Below, piece by piece: positions 10,601-16,595 of a stretch of 64,000 nucleotides of DNA (positions within the stretch are counted from its first letter, which is position 1; every line of letters begins with the position of its first letter). The translations under genes and the position numbers were made by a program. The notes below the pieces were generated by a model. That model saw nothing but the letters and a program-made list of their open reading frames with translations, did no database searches and had not been told where the DNA came from. Source of the stretch: Moraxella sp. FZFQ2102 (GTDB lineage: Bacteria; Pseudomonadota; Gammaproteobacteria; Pseudomonadales; Moraxellaceae); contig NZ_CP099960.1 in the NCBI RefSeq assembly GCF_024137865.1, forward strand, positions 1,240,001 to 1,304,000, written 5' to 3'.

Positions 10601-11003
10601 CGTATCCAATCGGATACACACGCATTTACAGCAAGTTTCGCCTTTTCGCCACAGCACACAGCAAGATGAAGAATGGATACTCATTCCCAAGCAAATTCTT
10701 GATGAGAGCGAAACTGGCTTTGATGTGTATGCAAGCGAAAACATTCGTGAACATGGCTTGCATCATGCGAGTAAACACAATCACTATATTCAAATACTGA
10801 ATTTTGAGTATCAGCACCCACAAATTGATACTTGGCTAGTCGGTGATGTGTATGCGGAAATGGTGCAACTGCACACGCATTTGTCCGAGCAAAGCCTGTC
10901 GTATATTGCCATACAGTTTAGCAAAGTGCGACTGAATAGCAACAAACAACAATGGTATTTTTGCCCATTTTTGGGCGTGGTGTCGGAGCGGTTTAGCTCC
11001 TAG
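7650..11003 (+). CDS. cas3: Cas2-Cas3 fusion nuclease-helicase, type I-F
   Basis: This effector nuclease degrades DNA bound by the Csy complex, and its N-terminal Cas2 part joins Cas1 in adaptation. From ATG 7650 (1117 aa) the order is: Cas2-like domain beginning MIVTFISQC, HD nuclease (LLHDLGK, His123-Asp124), helicase Walker A (STGCGKT, Lys446), DEPDD box near 601, SSATLPP, and QLAGRVWRH near 875. The ATG at 7632 is possible, but 7650 has AAGG upstream and matches the family N-terminus. All catalytic motifs are intact. The gene ends three bases before the degenerate repeat of the mini-array. Confidence 0.96.
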   Translation: MIVTFISQCEKKALPRTRQVLDAFANRIGDNTWQTVITEDGLAMVKKLLARSASKSTAVSCYRFHTRKHSELVWIVGNRHKFNEWGYVPVNRTKRNILHSEWQNDWQYISAIQIMATLSALLHDLGKSTLGFQHKLTHGSTQGDPYRHEWISLKILLWLCQDCQTDNDWLQRFGQIDEWLAKQNLSALNAYLQSNQDHANLAQLPPLGQWLAWLVVSHHRLPPLTDVFLKEQVRTQFQKDTSILYLERSLAKIYAEFTAKDYWVKNPNVVNSENFFKFQQCVINSKTWQNSLKRWARKTLQDPTLQALSAQNQPIDNAILLYLSRLCLMVGDHNYSSLKDNDPRRVATKSTLSLLANTDRKTRTPKQFLDEHLLGVASFTAHFARYLPTISEQLPTLLKHRPLSKNTEIERFSWQNHAFKIAKSVQADSDTHGFFGVNMASTGCGKTISNARIMYGLSDEKKGARLTIALGLRVLTLQTGLSLRQDLQLNDEQLAILVGGGGVRQLFEINEQKNQAETTSAYGSESAEELVDGFVDGSPDYHALNELNIDTLLADNKAKDLLFSPVVTCTIDHLMQACECKRGGGYIAPMLRLLSSDLILDEPDDFDHNDLPALARLVHLAGVFGSKVLLSSATLPPDLIAGLFESYLAGRKLFNQSQNKPTPQVVCAWFDEQKNGSTVAPCGEMENFRQQHQAFVNKRTKFLHAQPIRRKADVLPVNIAYHQDKQAKFYTELGQKIIDGASQLHQSYHTVDEKSGKCVSIGLVRLANIKQLTRLAFYLQNAQLPADTHIHVVCYHARQLLILRNHVEYALDKILKRNGDEQAIFAHDEIRQAMAKSHAKQHIFMVLATPVAEVGRDHDYDWAIVEPSSMRSIIQLAGRVWRHRPQKLATFPNLLIWQKNIRHLQGQTPVFTKPGFEVPELKLPSYEFNALINQEFLDKVDACPRIDKPSPLKPTLAGLEHRLMTHLFSSKTTNYVNAYWRDAGVSNRIHTHLQQVSPFRHSTQQDEEWILIPKQILDESETGFDVYASENIREHGLHHASKHNHYIQILNFEYQHPQIDTWLVGDVYAEMVQLHTHLSEQSLSYIAIQFSKVRLNSNKQQWYFCPFLGVVSERFSS

Positions 11004-11005
11004 CC

Positions 11006-11069
11006 GTATTAAGCAACCTATGCGGTTGAGACATTCAAAACACTATTTTCTAAGCCATCTATGCGATGA
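11006..11069 (-). ncRNA. Predicted CreR-like autoregulatory crRNA (degenerate mini-CRISPR)
   Basis: Two degenerate repeats (11047-11074 and 11006-11033) flank a 13-nt guide (11034-11046). Read on the minus strand, the first repeat has hairpin UCAUC-GCAUA-GAUGG and the exact I-F handle CUUAGAAA. The second has CAACC-GCAUA-GGUUG. Relative to the array hairpin CUACC-GCAUA-GGUAG, three base pairs have changed on both sides and one is now U-G. The five-base loop is unchanged. Such covariation argues for kept Csy4 processing and against simple decay. The guide AUAGUGUUUUGAA pairs with a PAM-flanked site at 11100-11112. Cas-regulating RNAs (CreR) are known from other CRISPR types; assignment here is inference. 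Confidence 0.8.
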
Positions 11070-11075
11070 TTAATT

Positions 11076-11104
11076 ATTGTATCACAACTTTAAATTTTAT
11101 ACAA
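11076..11104 (-). promoter_or_regulatory. Predicted promoter of the mini-CRISPR RNA
   Basis: On the minus strand, -35 TTGTAT (11104-11099), exactly 17 bp, then -10 TACAAT (11081-11076) preceded by an extended -10 TGA. The expected start near 11069 is the first base of the first degenerate hairpin. The -35 overlaps the predicted guide target, so the RNA could also limit its own synthesis. Confidence 0.65.
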
Positions 11105-11114
11105 AATACTATGG
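11100..11114 (-). promoter_or_regulatory. Predicted Csy/mini-crRNA operator with CC PAM
   Basis: The minus strand reads CC (the I-F PAM, 11114-11113) followed by ATAGTATTTTGTA (11112-11100). Against the mini-array guide ATAGTGTTTTGAA only positions 6 and 12 differ. In type I effectors every sixth guide base is flipped out and not read, so these are the tolerated positions. The PAM abuts the csy1 -35 box. Binding would be expected to block transcription without the extended pairing needed for cleavage. Confidence 0.75.
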
Positions 11115-11143
11115 TTGATTTTTGTTTTTAAATATGGTGTAAT
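11115..11143 (+). promoter_or_regulatory. Predicted csy1-csy2-csy3-csy4 promoter
   Basis: -35 TTGATT (11115-11120), 17 bp, then -10 TGTAAT (11138-11143) preceded by an extended -10 TGG. It starts the interference operon separately from cas1-cas2-3. The -35 directly touches the PAM of the predicted operator. A ribosome-binding site AAGGAA lies about 8 nt before the csy1 ATG. Confidence 0.7.
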
Positions 11144-11176
11144 AAAATATCAATAGAAAATAAAAAGGAAGTTTTC

Positions 11177-12550
11177 GTGATGATAACAAACGACCTTGCC
11201 AAAACCGCAGTCAGCCGATTTTTGCAACATCAAATTGACAGCAAGTCAGAAAAATTGCAAAAACAGCTTGCAGTAGCAACAGAAAATGGCGATAAAGCCA
11301 CGATTGCCGATTTAAACAGTCAAATTCAAGAGATTGAGCAAAAATTTGAAAAAACTGCTTGGCTTGATTTGGCGGTGCATAGCATGGCAAAACAGCTCAA
11401 ATTTGGCACACACATTTCCAAAGGCATACACCCCGATGCTAAAGGCGACAATGTCAATTTTATCGCCACCGCCCAACGCCCACACACTTTAATTGGTACG
11501 CACAGTCTTGCCAATCCTGCATTAGATGCCAATGGGAATGCGGCGGCGTTGCCATTGGCTTCATTTTTTGATTTTGATGTGGCGGACGGTGTTAAAGTGC
11601 GTGATTTGATTTTGGCGGATAATGCTGAATTTATTGCGTCTTTGTCTGATAATACAGATACCGCAAGCGAATATCACGCACATTTTAAGCAAATTTTGCA
11701 AAATAACATGGAAAATCCAACCACGCATGAACGCAATAAACAGTTGCTTTGGTATACGAGTGGCGACACGGCGGACGGCTTGGACGCACTTCAATATATG
11801 ACGATTATTCCGCTTTATCCGTCAGCATTAACTTATGAAGTTTATCTAAAAATTAATCAATTAAGATATTCTGATGACAATAAAAAGGCTTTGGAAAATC
11901 GCTTTAAACCCAACGCAGAACATACGCCTTATGTGAGTATGCCCAATTTGGCAACTGTGCAATTAGGCGGCTCAAAACCGCAAAATATCAGCCAACTGAT
12001 GAGCAGACAAGGCGGACGCAATTATTTATTGCCATCACTACCGCCCAAAATTCGCCAAAGTCGTGAATTTGCGTTATCTAAATTTAGCGAAAACTTTTTT
12101 GATAGCAAAACTTTAAAATATCATGTTCAAGATGATTTTAAGTATGTCATTGAAGTAGTTCAAGATATTAGAAATAATATTGATGTGCGAGACAAGCGCA
12201 AAGACGCGATAGACCGCATTTTGCATACTATTTTTGCCATCGCCCATGAATTGCAAGACAGACCAGCAGGTTGGTCAAAAGAATATGCTTTATCTTTACC
12301 GCAAAAATTTTGGCTTGACCCTTATCGTAGCGAACTGGACGGCGAAGAAGAATTTGCCCAAGAAAAAGCCAAAAACGAATGGCAAAAAGTGATTTTAGAT
12401 GATTTTGCGTCATGGTTTAATCATGAATTGCGTACGACTTTTAAAGAACTTAAATTTGATTTTGCCGATGCCGAGTACATTGAATGGAAACGAGAAATTG
12501 ACGATATGCAGAAATTTTATGGGCGTGCAGGCAAAGGGGTATTTTTATGA
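11177..12550 (+). CDS. csy1: Csy1 (Cas8f), large subunit of the type I-F effector
   Basis: This subunit caps the 5' handle of the crRNA and, in the family, reads the CC PAM. The 457-residue length and position (first gene of the csy1-4 operon, before a recognisable csy2) fit Cas8f. The opening (MMITNDLAKT...) begins with a charged helical region, and a VQLGGSKPQNISQL stretch lies mid-protein. The start could be 11177 or the next codon, 11180, both ATG. The gene ends with a 4-bp ATGA overlap with csy2, indicating coupled translation. It is AT-rich like the rest of the cas operon. Confidence 0.92.
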   Translation: MMITNDLAKTAVSRFLQHQIDSKSEKLQKQLAVATENGDKATIADLNSQIQEIEQKFEKTAWLDLAVHSMAKQLKFGTHISKGIHPDAKGDNVNFIATAQRPHTLIGTHSLANPALDANGNAAALPLASFFDFDVADGVKVRDLILADNAEFIASLSDNTDTASEYHAHFKQILQNNMENPTTHERNKQLLWYTSGDTADGLDALQYMTIIPLYPSALTYEVYLKINQLRYSDDNKKALENRFKPNAEHTPYVSMPNLATVQLGGSKPQNISQLMSRQGGRNYLLPSLPPKIRQSREFALSKFSENFFDSKTLKYHVQDDFKYVIEVVQDIRNNIDVRDKRKDAIDRILHTIFAIAHELQDRPAGWSKEYALSLPQKFWLDPYRSELDGEEEFAQEKAKNEWQKVILDDFASWFNHELRTTFKELKFDFADAEYIEWKREIDDMQKFYGRAGKGVFL

Positions 12551-13512
12551 GCAAGCGAGTTGTCGGTTATGCGTTATTGCACAAAGTGGTCATCAATAAT
12601 GCCAATGCTATTTCTAGCCCCATTACTTTTGGCTTTCCTGCGGGTACGGGGTTTACAGGGGCGATTCACGCTTTATCACGCACCATGATGGCAGATGAGC
12701 GATTTGCCAATTTATCTTTGGGCGGTGTGTTGCTCGCGTGTTTTGATTGCACACCCAAAATTTATCGTGAAAGCCCATATCGTGATTACACTTTTAATCA
12801 AACACGCAATCCACTCAAAAAAGATGGCAGTACCGCTTCTATTGTAGAAGAAGGTAAATGCAACTTGGTTATGAGTTTTGTCATTGAAGTGTTAGCAGAC
12901 GATTTACTTTCGCAAGAATTAAGCCAATCATTATGCCAATTTTTATCGCAAGCGATTTTCAGACAGCGTGTGGCAGGCGGAAGTGTGATGGGAATAGGCA
13001 AACGGGGCGTGCAATATATTAGCTCGGTACACAAAGATGAAATCATTGCTTTGCTCATGCCTGCGTTTGTACTCATGGACGCAAGCGATGAATTTGGTCA
13101 ATTGATTGACAACGCCAAAAGCAAAAATCCAAGCGTAACATCGCTTGATGTGTTGCTTGATGTGTGTACATTGCACCATATTCCAGAGTTGGACAAAGAT
13201 GGCAATACCAAATGGCATACCGAATCCATCAAAACAGGGCATGGTTGGCTGGTGCCTATGCCGATAGGTTATCAGGCAATTAGCGAAATTTTTCAGGCAG
13301 GCAAAATGGCAAATGTACGCAATCTGGAATATCCAAGCCAATATGTAGAAGCGATTTATGGCTTGGGCAAATGGGTCTATCCACATCATTTAAAAGACAA
13401 CATTGACACCGCTTTTTGGCGACAAGCATATGACGAAACAGGCTTGTATTTCATTACCCAAGCGAATTTAGACAAACAGCAAAACACCCTTTCTTGGCAA
13501 TTTTTAAAATAA
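12547..13512 (+). CDS. csy2: Csy2 (Cas5f), effector subunit
   Basis: Csy2 pairs with Csy1 at the 5' end of the crRNA in the Csy complex. The 321-residue protein has typical family segments near the N-terminus (FGFPAGTGFTGAIHAL) and the later GYQAISEIFQAG block. It overlaps csy1 by ATGA and is followed after 12 bp by csy3, whose ribosome-binding site CGGAG lies in that gap. No interruption or unusual residue is seen. Confidence 0.93.
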   Translation: MSKRVVGYALLHKVVINNANAISSPITFGFPAGTGFTGAIHALSRTMMADERFANLSLGGVLLACFDCTPKIYRESPYRDYTFNQTRNPLKKDGSTASIVEEGKCNLVMSFVIEVLADDLLSQELSQSLCQFLSQAIFRQRVAGGSVMGIGKRGVQYISSVHKDEIIALLMPAFVLMDASDEFGQLIDNAKSKNPSVTSLDVLLDVCTLHHIPELDKDGNTKWHTESIKTGHGWLVPMPIGYQAISEIFQAGKMANVRNLEYPSQYVEAIYGLGKWVYPHHLKDNIDTAFWRQAYDETGLYFITQANLDKQQNTLSWQFLK

Positions 13513-13524
13513 ACGGAGTATCTT

Positions 13525-14529
13525 ATGAGCAAATTAACCACCGCCAGCGTTTTGGCATTTGAACGCAATTTGGACATTTCTGATGGCTTTATGGCACAAA
13601 AAAATAGCCAAGATGATAACAGCCCAGTTGTGCCTGTGCGTATTCAAGAAAAATCCATTCGTGGCACGATTAGCAATCGTTTGAAAAATGCCATCACCAA
13701 TGACCCTGCCAAATTGGACGCTGAAATTGAAAAAGCCAATTTGCAAAAAGTGGATTCTGCGTCTTTGTTGGAAGAAAATGATACGCTCGTTGTGTCGTGG
13801 ACTTGTAAAGTATTACCCTTTGATGGCAAGCCCAATGTGTGCAATAAGCAAGATTATCAAGCCAAATTATTGGGAGTGGTGCAAGGTTATCTGCAAGAAC
13901 ATGGCGTAAAGACATTGGCACATCGCTATGCAACCAATATCGCCAATGCTCGTTGGTTGTGGCGTAACCGTGTCGGCGCAGAAAAAATCACGGTTAGCGT
14001 AACATGCAAATTAGCCGACAAAGAGCAAACTTTAACCTTTAATGCAAAGGATATTTTGGTACGCAATTTTGAAACAAATAATGATGATTTGGCGACTTTG
14101 GCAAATTGGATTGAACAAGGTCTGACCAATCAAGCCTTTATTATTTTGAATATTAAAGCAGAAGCGATTGTGGGCTTTGGTCAAGAAGTCTATCCATCAC
14201 AAGAATTGATTTTGGATACAGGCAAAACCAAAAGCAAAGAATTGTATAAAATCAATGACAAAGCAGGTATGCACTCGCAAAAAATCGGCAATGCCATTCG
14301 CACGATTGATGATTGGTATCCGAATGCTGAATTTCCGATTGCGGTTGAGCCGTATGGTGCAGTTACAACAATGGGAACAGCATTTCGCCAGCCCAAACAA
14401 AAGCAGGATTTCTACACGCTTTTTGATAATTGGGTATTAAAAGATGAAAAACCAAGCGTTGAAAATCAGCATTATGTGATGGCGGTTTTGATTCGTGGCG
14501 GTGTATTTGGAGCGAGTGGGAAGGAATAA
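13525..14529 (+). CDS. csy3: Csy3 (Cas7f), backbone subunit
   Basis: Six copies of this protein normally form the helical backbone along a 32-nt guide. The 334-residue protein begins MSKLTTASVLAFERNLDISDG and contains RGTISNRLKNA and GAVTTMGTAFRQPK, characteristic of Csy3. CGGAG is the ribosome-binding site. The stop codon overlaps the csy4 start (TAATG). A 13-nt guide, as in the mini-array, would hold only two or three copies, which is compatible with a short binding-only complex (inference). Confidence 0.95.
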   Translation: MSKLTTASVLAFERNLDISDGFMAQKNSQDDNSPVVPVRIQEKSIRGTISNRLKNAITNDPAKLDAEIEKANLQKVDSASLLEENDTLVVSWTCKVLPFDGKPNVCNKQDYQAKLLGVVQGYLQEHGVKTLAHRYATNIANARWLWRNRVGAEKITVSVTCKLADKEQTLTFNAKDILVRNFETNNDDLATLANWIEQGLTNQAFIILNIKAEAIVGFGQEVYPSQELILDTGKTKSKELYKINDKAGMHSQKIGNAIRTIDDWYPNAEFPIAVEPYGAVTTMGTAFRQPKQKQDFYTLFDNWVLKDEKPSVENQHYVMAVLIRGGVFGASGKE

Positions 14530-15128
14530 TGAAATTTTATCAAGAAATGACCTTATTGCCCGATTCGGAAATTAGTCCTTATTTTTTGTGGACAAAGGTT
14601 TATACTCAATTACATATTGCGATTGCCGATGTCAAAAATACGCATGGTGTTCATGCGATTGGCGTAAGTTTTCCCAATTATCGCTATAGCAATGATAATG
14701 GCAAAATCTCAGGCACTTTGGGGCGTAAATTGCGTGTCTTTGCCCAAAGCGAAGATGAATTGGTCAAGCTGGATTTAAGCAAACAGCTTGAACGCTTGAC
14801 AGACTATGTACACATCATCAGTATCAAACCAGTTCCTATCGACAAAATTACAGGTTATGCACAGTATTATCGCGTGATGCCGAAAATGCCACTTGAGCAG
14901 CGCATCGCGCACCAAGCCAAGCGACACGGCGTGTCATTAGAAGAAGCCACCGCGCATCTGAAAAACTACCAAACGCCGCCCACCAGTGAGCCGTTTATCC
15001 GCCTGACTAGCCACAGTACAGGGCATGAGTTTTCGCTGTATATTGGCAAGACTATCACAGATAGCACAGGCGATGGTCATTTTGGTACTTATGGGCTCAG
15101 CCGTAGCGCAGGCGTGCCTGAGTTTTGA
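14529..15128 (+). CDS. csy4: Csy4 (Cas6f), crRNA-processing endoribonuclease
   Basis: Csy4 cuts at the 3' base of each repeat hairpin and stays bound to it. In the 199-residue protein His29 sits exactly where the catalytic histidine of Pseudomonas Csy4 lies (VYTQLH), and the C-terminal TSHSTGHEFSLYI and FGTYGLS match the family. By hand count the first 60 bases have 18 G/C, while 14881-14940 have 35 G/C. The 5' half is as AT-rich as the cas operon, and the 3' half resembles the following housekeeping genes. This suggests a recombination junction within the gene. It is the last cas gene, and no clear terminator follows. Confidence 0.95.
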   Translation: MKFYQEMTLLPDSEISPYFLWTKVYTQLHIAIADVKNTHGVHAIGVSFPNYRYSNDNGKISGTLGRKLRVFAQSEDELVKLDLSKQLERLTDYVHIISIKPVPIDKITGYAQYYRVMPKMPLEQRIAHQAKRHGVSLEEATAHLKNYQTPPTSEPFIRLTSHSTGHEFSLYIGKTITDSTGDGHFGTYGLSRSAGVPEF

Positions 15129-15217
15129 TTGTAAGGTTTAAAAAGCAAATCAGCTTAAAAATACCAAGAAAATGGTGTAAAATTTAGCAGTTATCAAAAC
15201 CCAAAAAAGGACAACAC

Positions 15218-16021
15218 ATGACCCCAAGCCGTGATATTGCTGATTTGCTTGATTTGATGGCGCGCCTTCGTAGCGACTGCCCGTGGGATGCCAAGCAGAC
15301 CAACCAAAGCCTTACGCCTTATGCCATCGAAGAAGCTTATGAGCTTGCCGAAGCGATCGCGCTTGGAGATATGGACGATGTCAAAGGCGAGCTTGGCGAT
15401 GTGCTGTTGCAGGTCGTATTTCACGCGCATCTATATGCCGAGCAGGACAAGTTTGATTTTGGTGATGTGATTTATACCTTGATGGAGAAATTGATCCGCC
15501 GCCATCCCCATGTTTTTGATAAAGAAAATCTAAAAACTGATGAAGATGTCAAACGCCGCTGGGATGAGATCAAAGCCATCGAAAATCAAGGCAAGCCGCC
15601 ACGCCGAGTTCTTGATATCAAAGCAGGCAGCAGTCTGATGCAAGCGCAAGCGGTACAAAAAGCAGCGGTTAAAGTTGGCTTTGATTGGGACGACATCAGT
15701 GGCGCGGTACAAAAGCTGCATGAAGAGATTAGCGAGCTGACCGAGCTGATCTGTGATACAGATGGCAATTATCTGGATAAAAAAGACATTGATAAACAAA
15801 AGGCTAGCGATGAATTGGGCGATTGTTTCTTAAGCCTTGTCAATATCGCGCGCAAGCTTGACATCGACAGCGAGATGGCGGCATTGGGCGCGGTGATGAA
15901 GTTCAAGCGACGCTTTGGCTTTATCGAAGATGAGCTAGCAAAGCGTGGCAAGCGACCCAAAGACAGTGATTTATCCGAGATGGATCGGCTGTGGGATTTG
16001 GCAAAGACGCAGGGCTTGTAA
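15218..16021 (+). CDS. mazG: Nucleoside triphosphate pyrophosphohydrolase MazG
   Basis: Hydrolyses NTPs and dNTPs to monophosphates plus pyrophosphate, a house-cleaning role in the cytoplasm. At 267 residues it is a full two-domain MazG. Each half carries the metal-binding pattern: EEAYELAEA with GELGDVLLQ in the first, and EEISELTEL with DELGDCFLS in the second. ATG 15218 follows AAAAAAGG by 7 nt. The stop overlaps the start of the comEA-like gene (TAATG), so the two are translationally coupled. Confidence 0.95.
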   Translation: MTPSRDIADLLDLMARLRSDCPWDAKQTNQSLTPYAIEEAYELAEAIALGDMDDVKGELGDVLLQVVFHAHLYAEQDKFDFGDVIYTLMEKLIRRHPHVFDKENLKTDEDVKRRWDEIKAIENQGKPPRRVLDIKAGSSLMQAQAVQKAAVKVGFDWDDISGAVQKLHEEISELTELICDTDGNYLDKKDIDKQKASDELGDCFLSLVNIARKLDIDSEMAALGAVMKFKRRFGFIEDELAKRGKRPKDSDLSEMDRLWDLAKTQGL

Positions 16022-16389
16022 TGACTTTGCTGACTGTTTATCGATTTACTATAGGATTATTGTTAATAATTTCTCATCAATCCATCGCACAATCCATCAT
16101 CAAAACCACCGAGCAGACCGCTGCCAAATGCTATCCTGATGTGATGAGCGCGTATCAAGTCTTGGTGCAAAACGAGCGTAAGGCAAGCGCAGGCGTGGTG
16201 AATATCAATACCGCAAGCGTCGCAGACTTGGTGGCTTTGACTGGTATCGGGCATAACAGCGCGGCTGCCATCGTCGAGTACCGTAACAAGCACGGACGAT
16301 TTACTTCAGTGGATGAATTAGCCAAAATCAAAGGCATCGGCAAGGCGACGATTGACAAAAATCGCCACAGACTTGCCGTAATGCACTGA
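16021..16389 (+). CDS. ComEA-like helix-hairpin-helix DNA-binding protein
   Basis: The 122-residue protein starts with a hydrophobic secretion signal (LLTVYRFTIGLLLIISHQSIAQ). A helix-hairpin-helix pair follows (VNINTASVADLVALTGIG, then KIKGIGKATIDKN). This layout is that of ComEA-type periplasmic DNA receptors used in natural transformation, common in Moraxellaceae. The start ATG 16021 overlaps the mazG stop; an in-frame upstream start inside mazG is unlikely. Binding of incoming DNA is inferred from the fold only. Confidence 0.82.
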   Translation: MTLLTVYRFTIGLLLIISHQSIAQSIIKTTEQTAAKCYPDVMSAYQVLVQNERKASAGVVNINTASVADLVALTGIGHNSAAAIVEYRNKHGRFTSVDELAKIKGIGKATIDKNRHRLAVMH

Positions 16390-16595
16390 GTTTCAATGGC
16401 TGATCATTCATCATTTTTTAGCCAAATTTCACCCATTTTCCATCCAGCTTTGATCATCGTCCAAAAATTGTATAAAAAATTTTGCAAATGCCCGACAAAT
16501 CACCTTTTTTATTCGCTTTTTTGGTGCAAACGCGTTAAAATAAAGGGTTTGATAAGAGTTATTAATCAGGGTAAATCCCACCACAAGGAGTAGGC

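Noticed and set aside
10985..11000. Hairpin GGAGC-GGTTTA-GCTCC at the end of cas2-3 as a terminator
   Set aside because: No T-run follows on either strand, and the bases are coding sequence of cas2-3.
6308..15128. A Cas12a or other second CRISPR type
   Set aside because: Every cas gene and both repeat arrays are type I-F; no RuvC-containing effector is encoded in the window.
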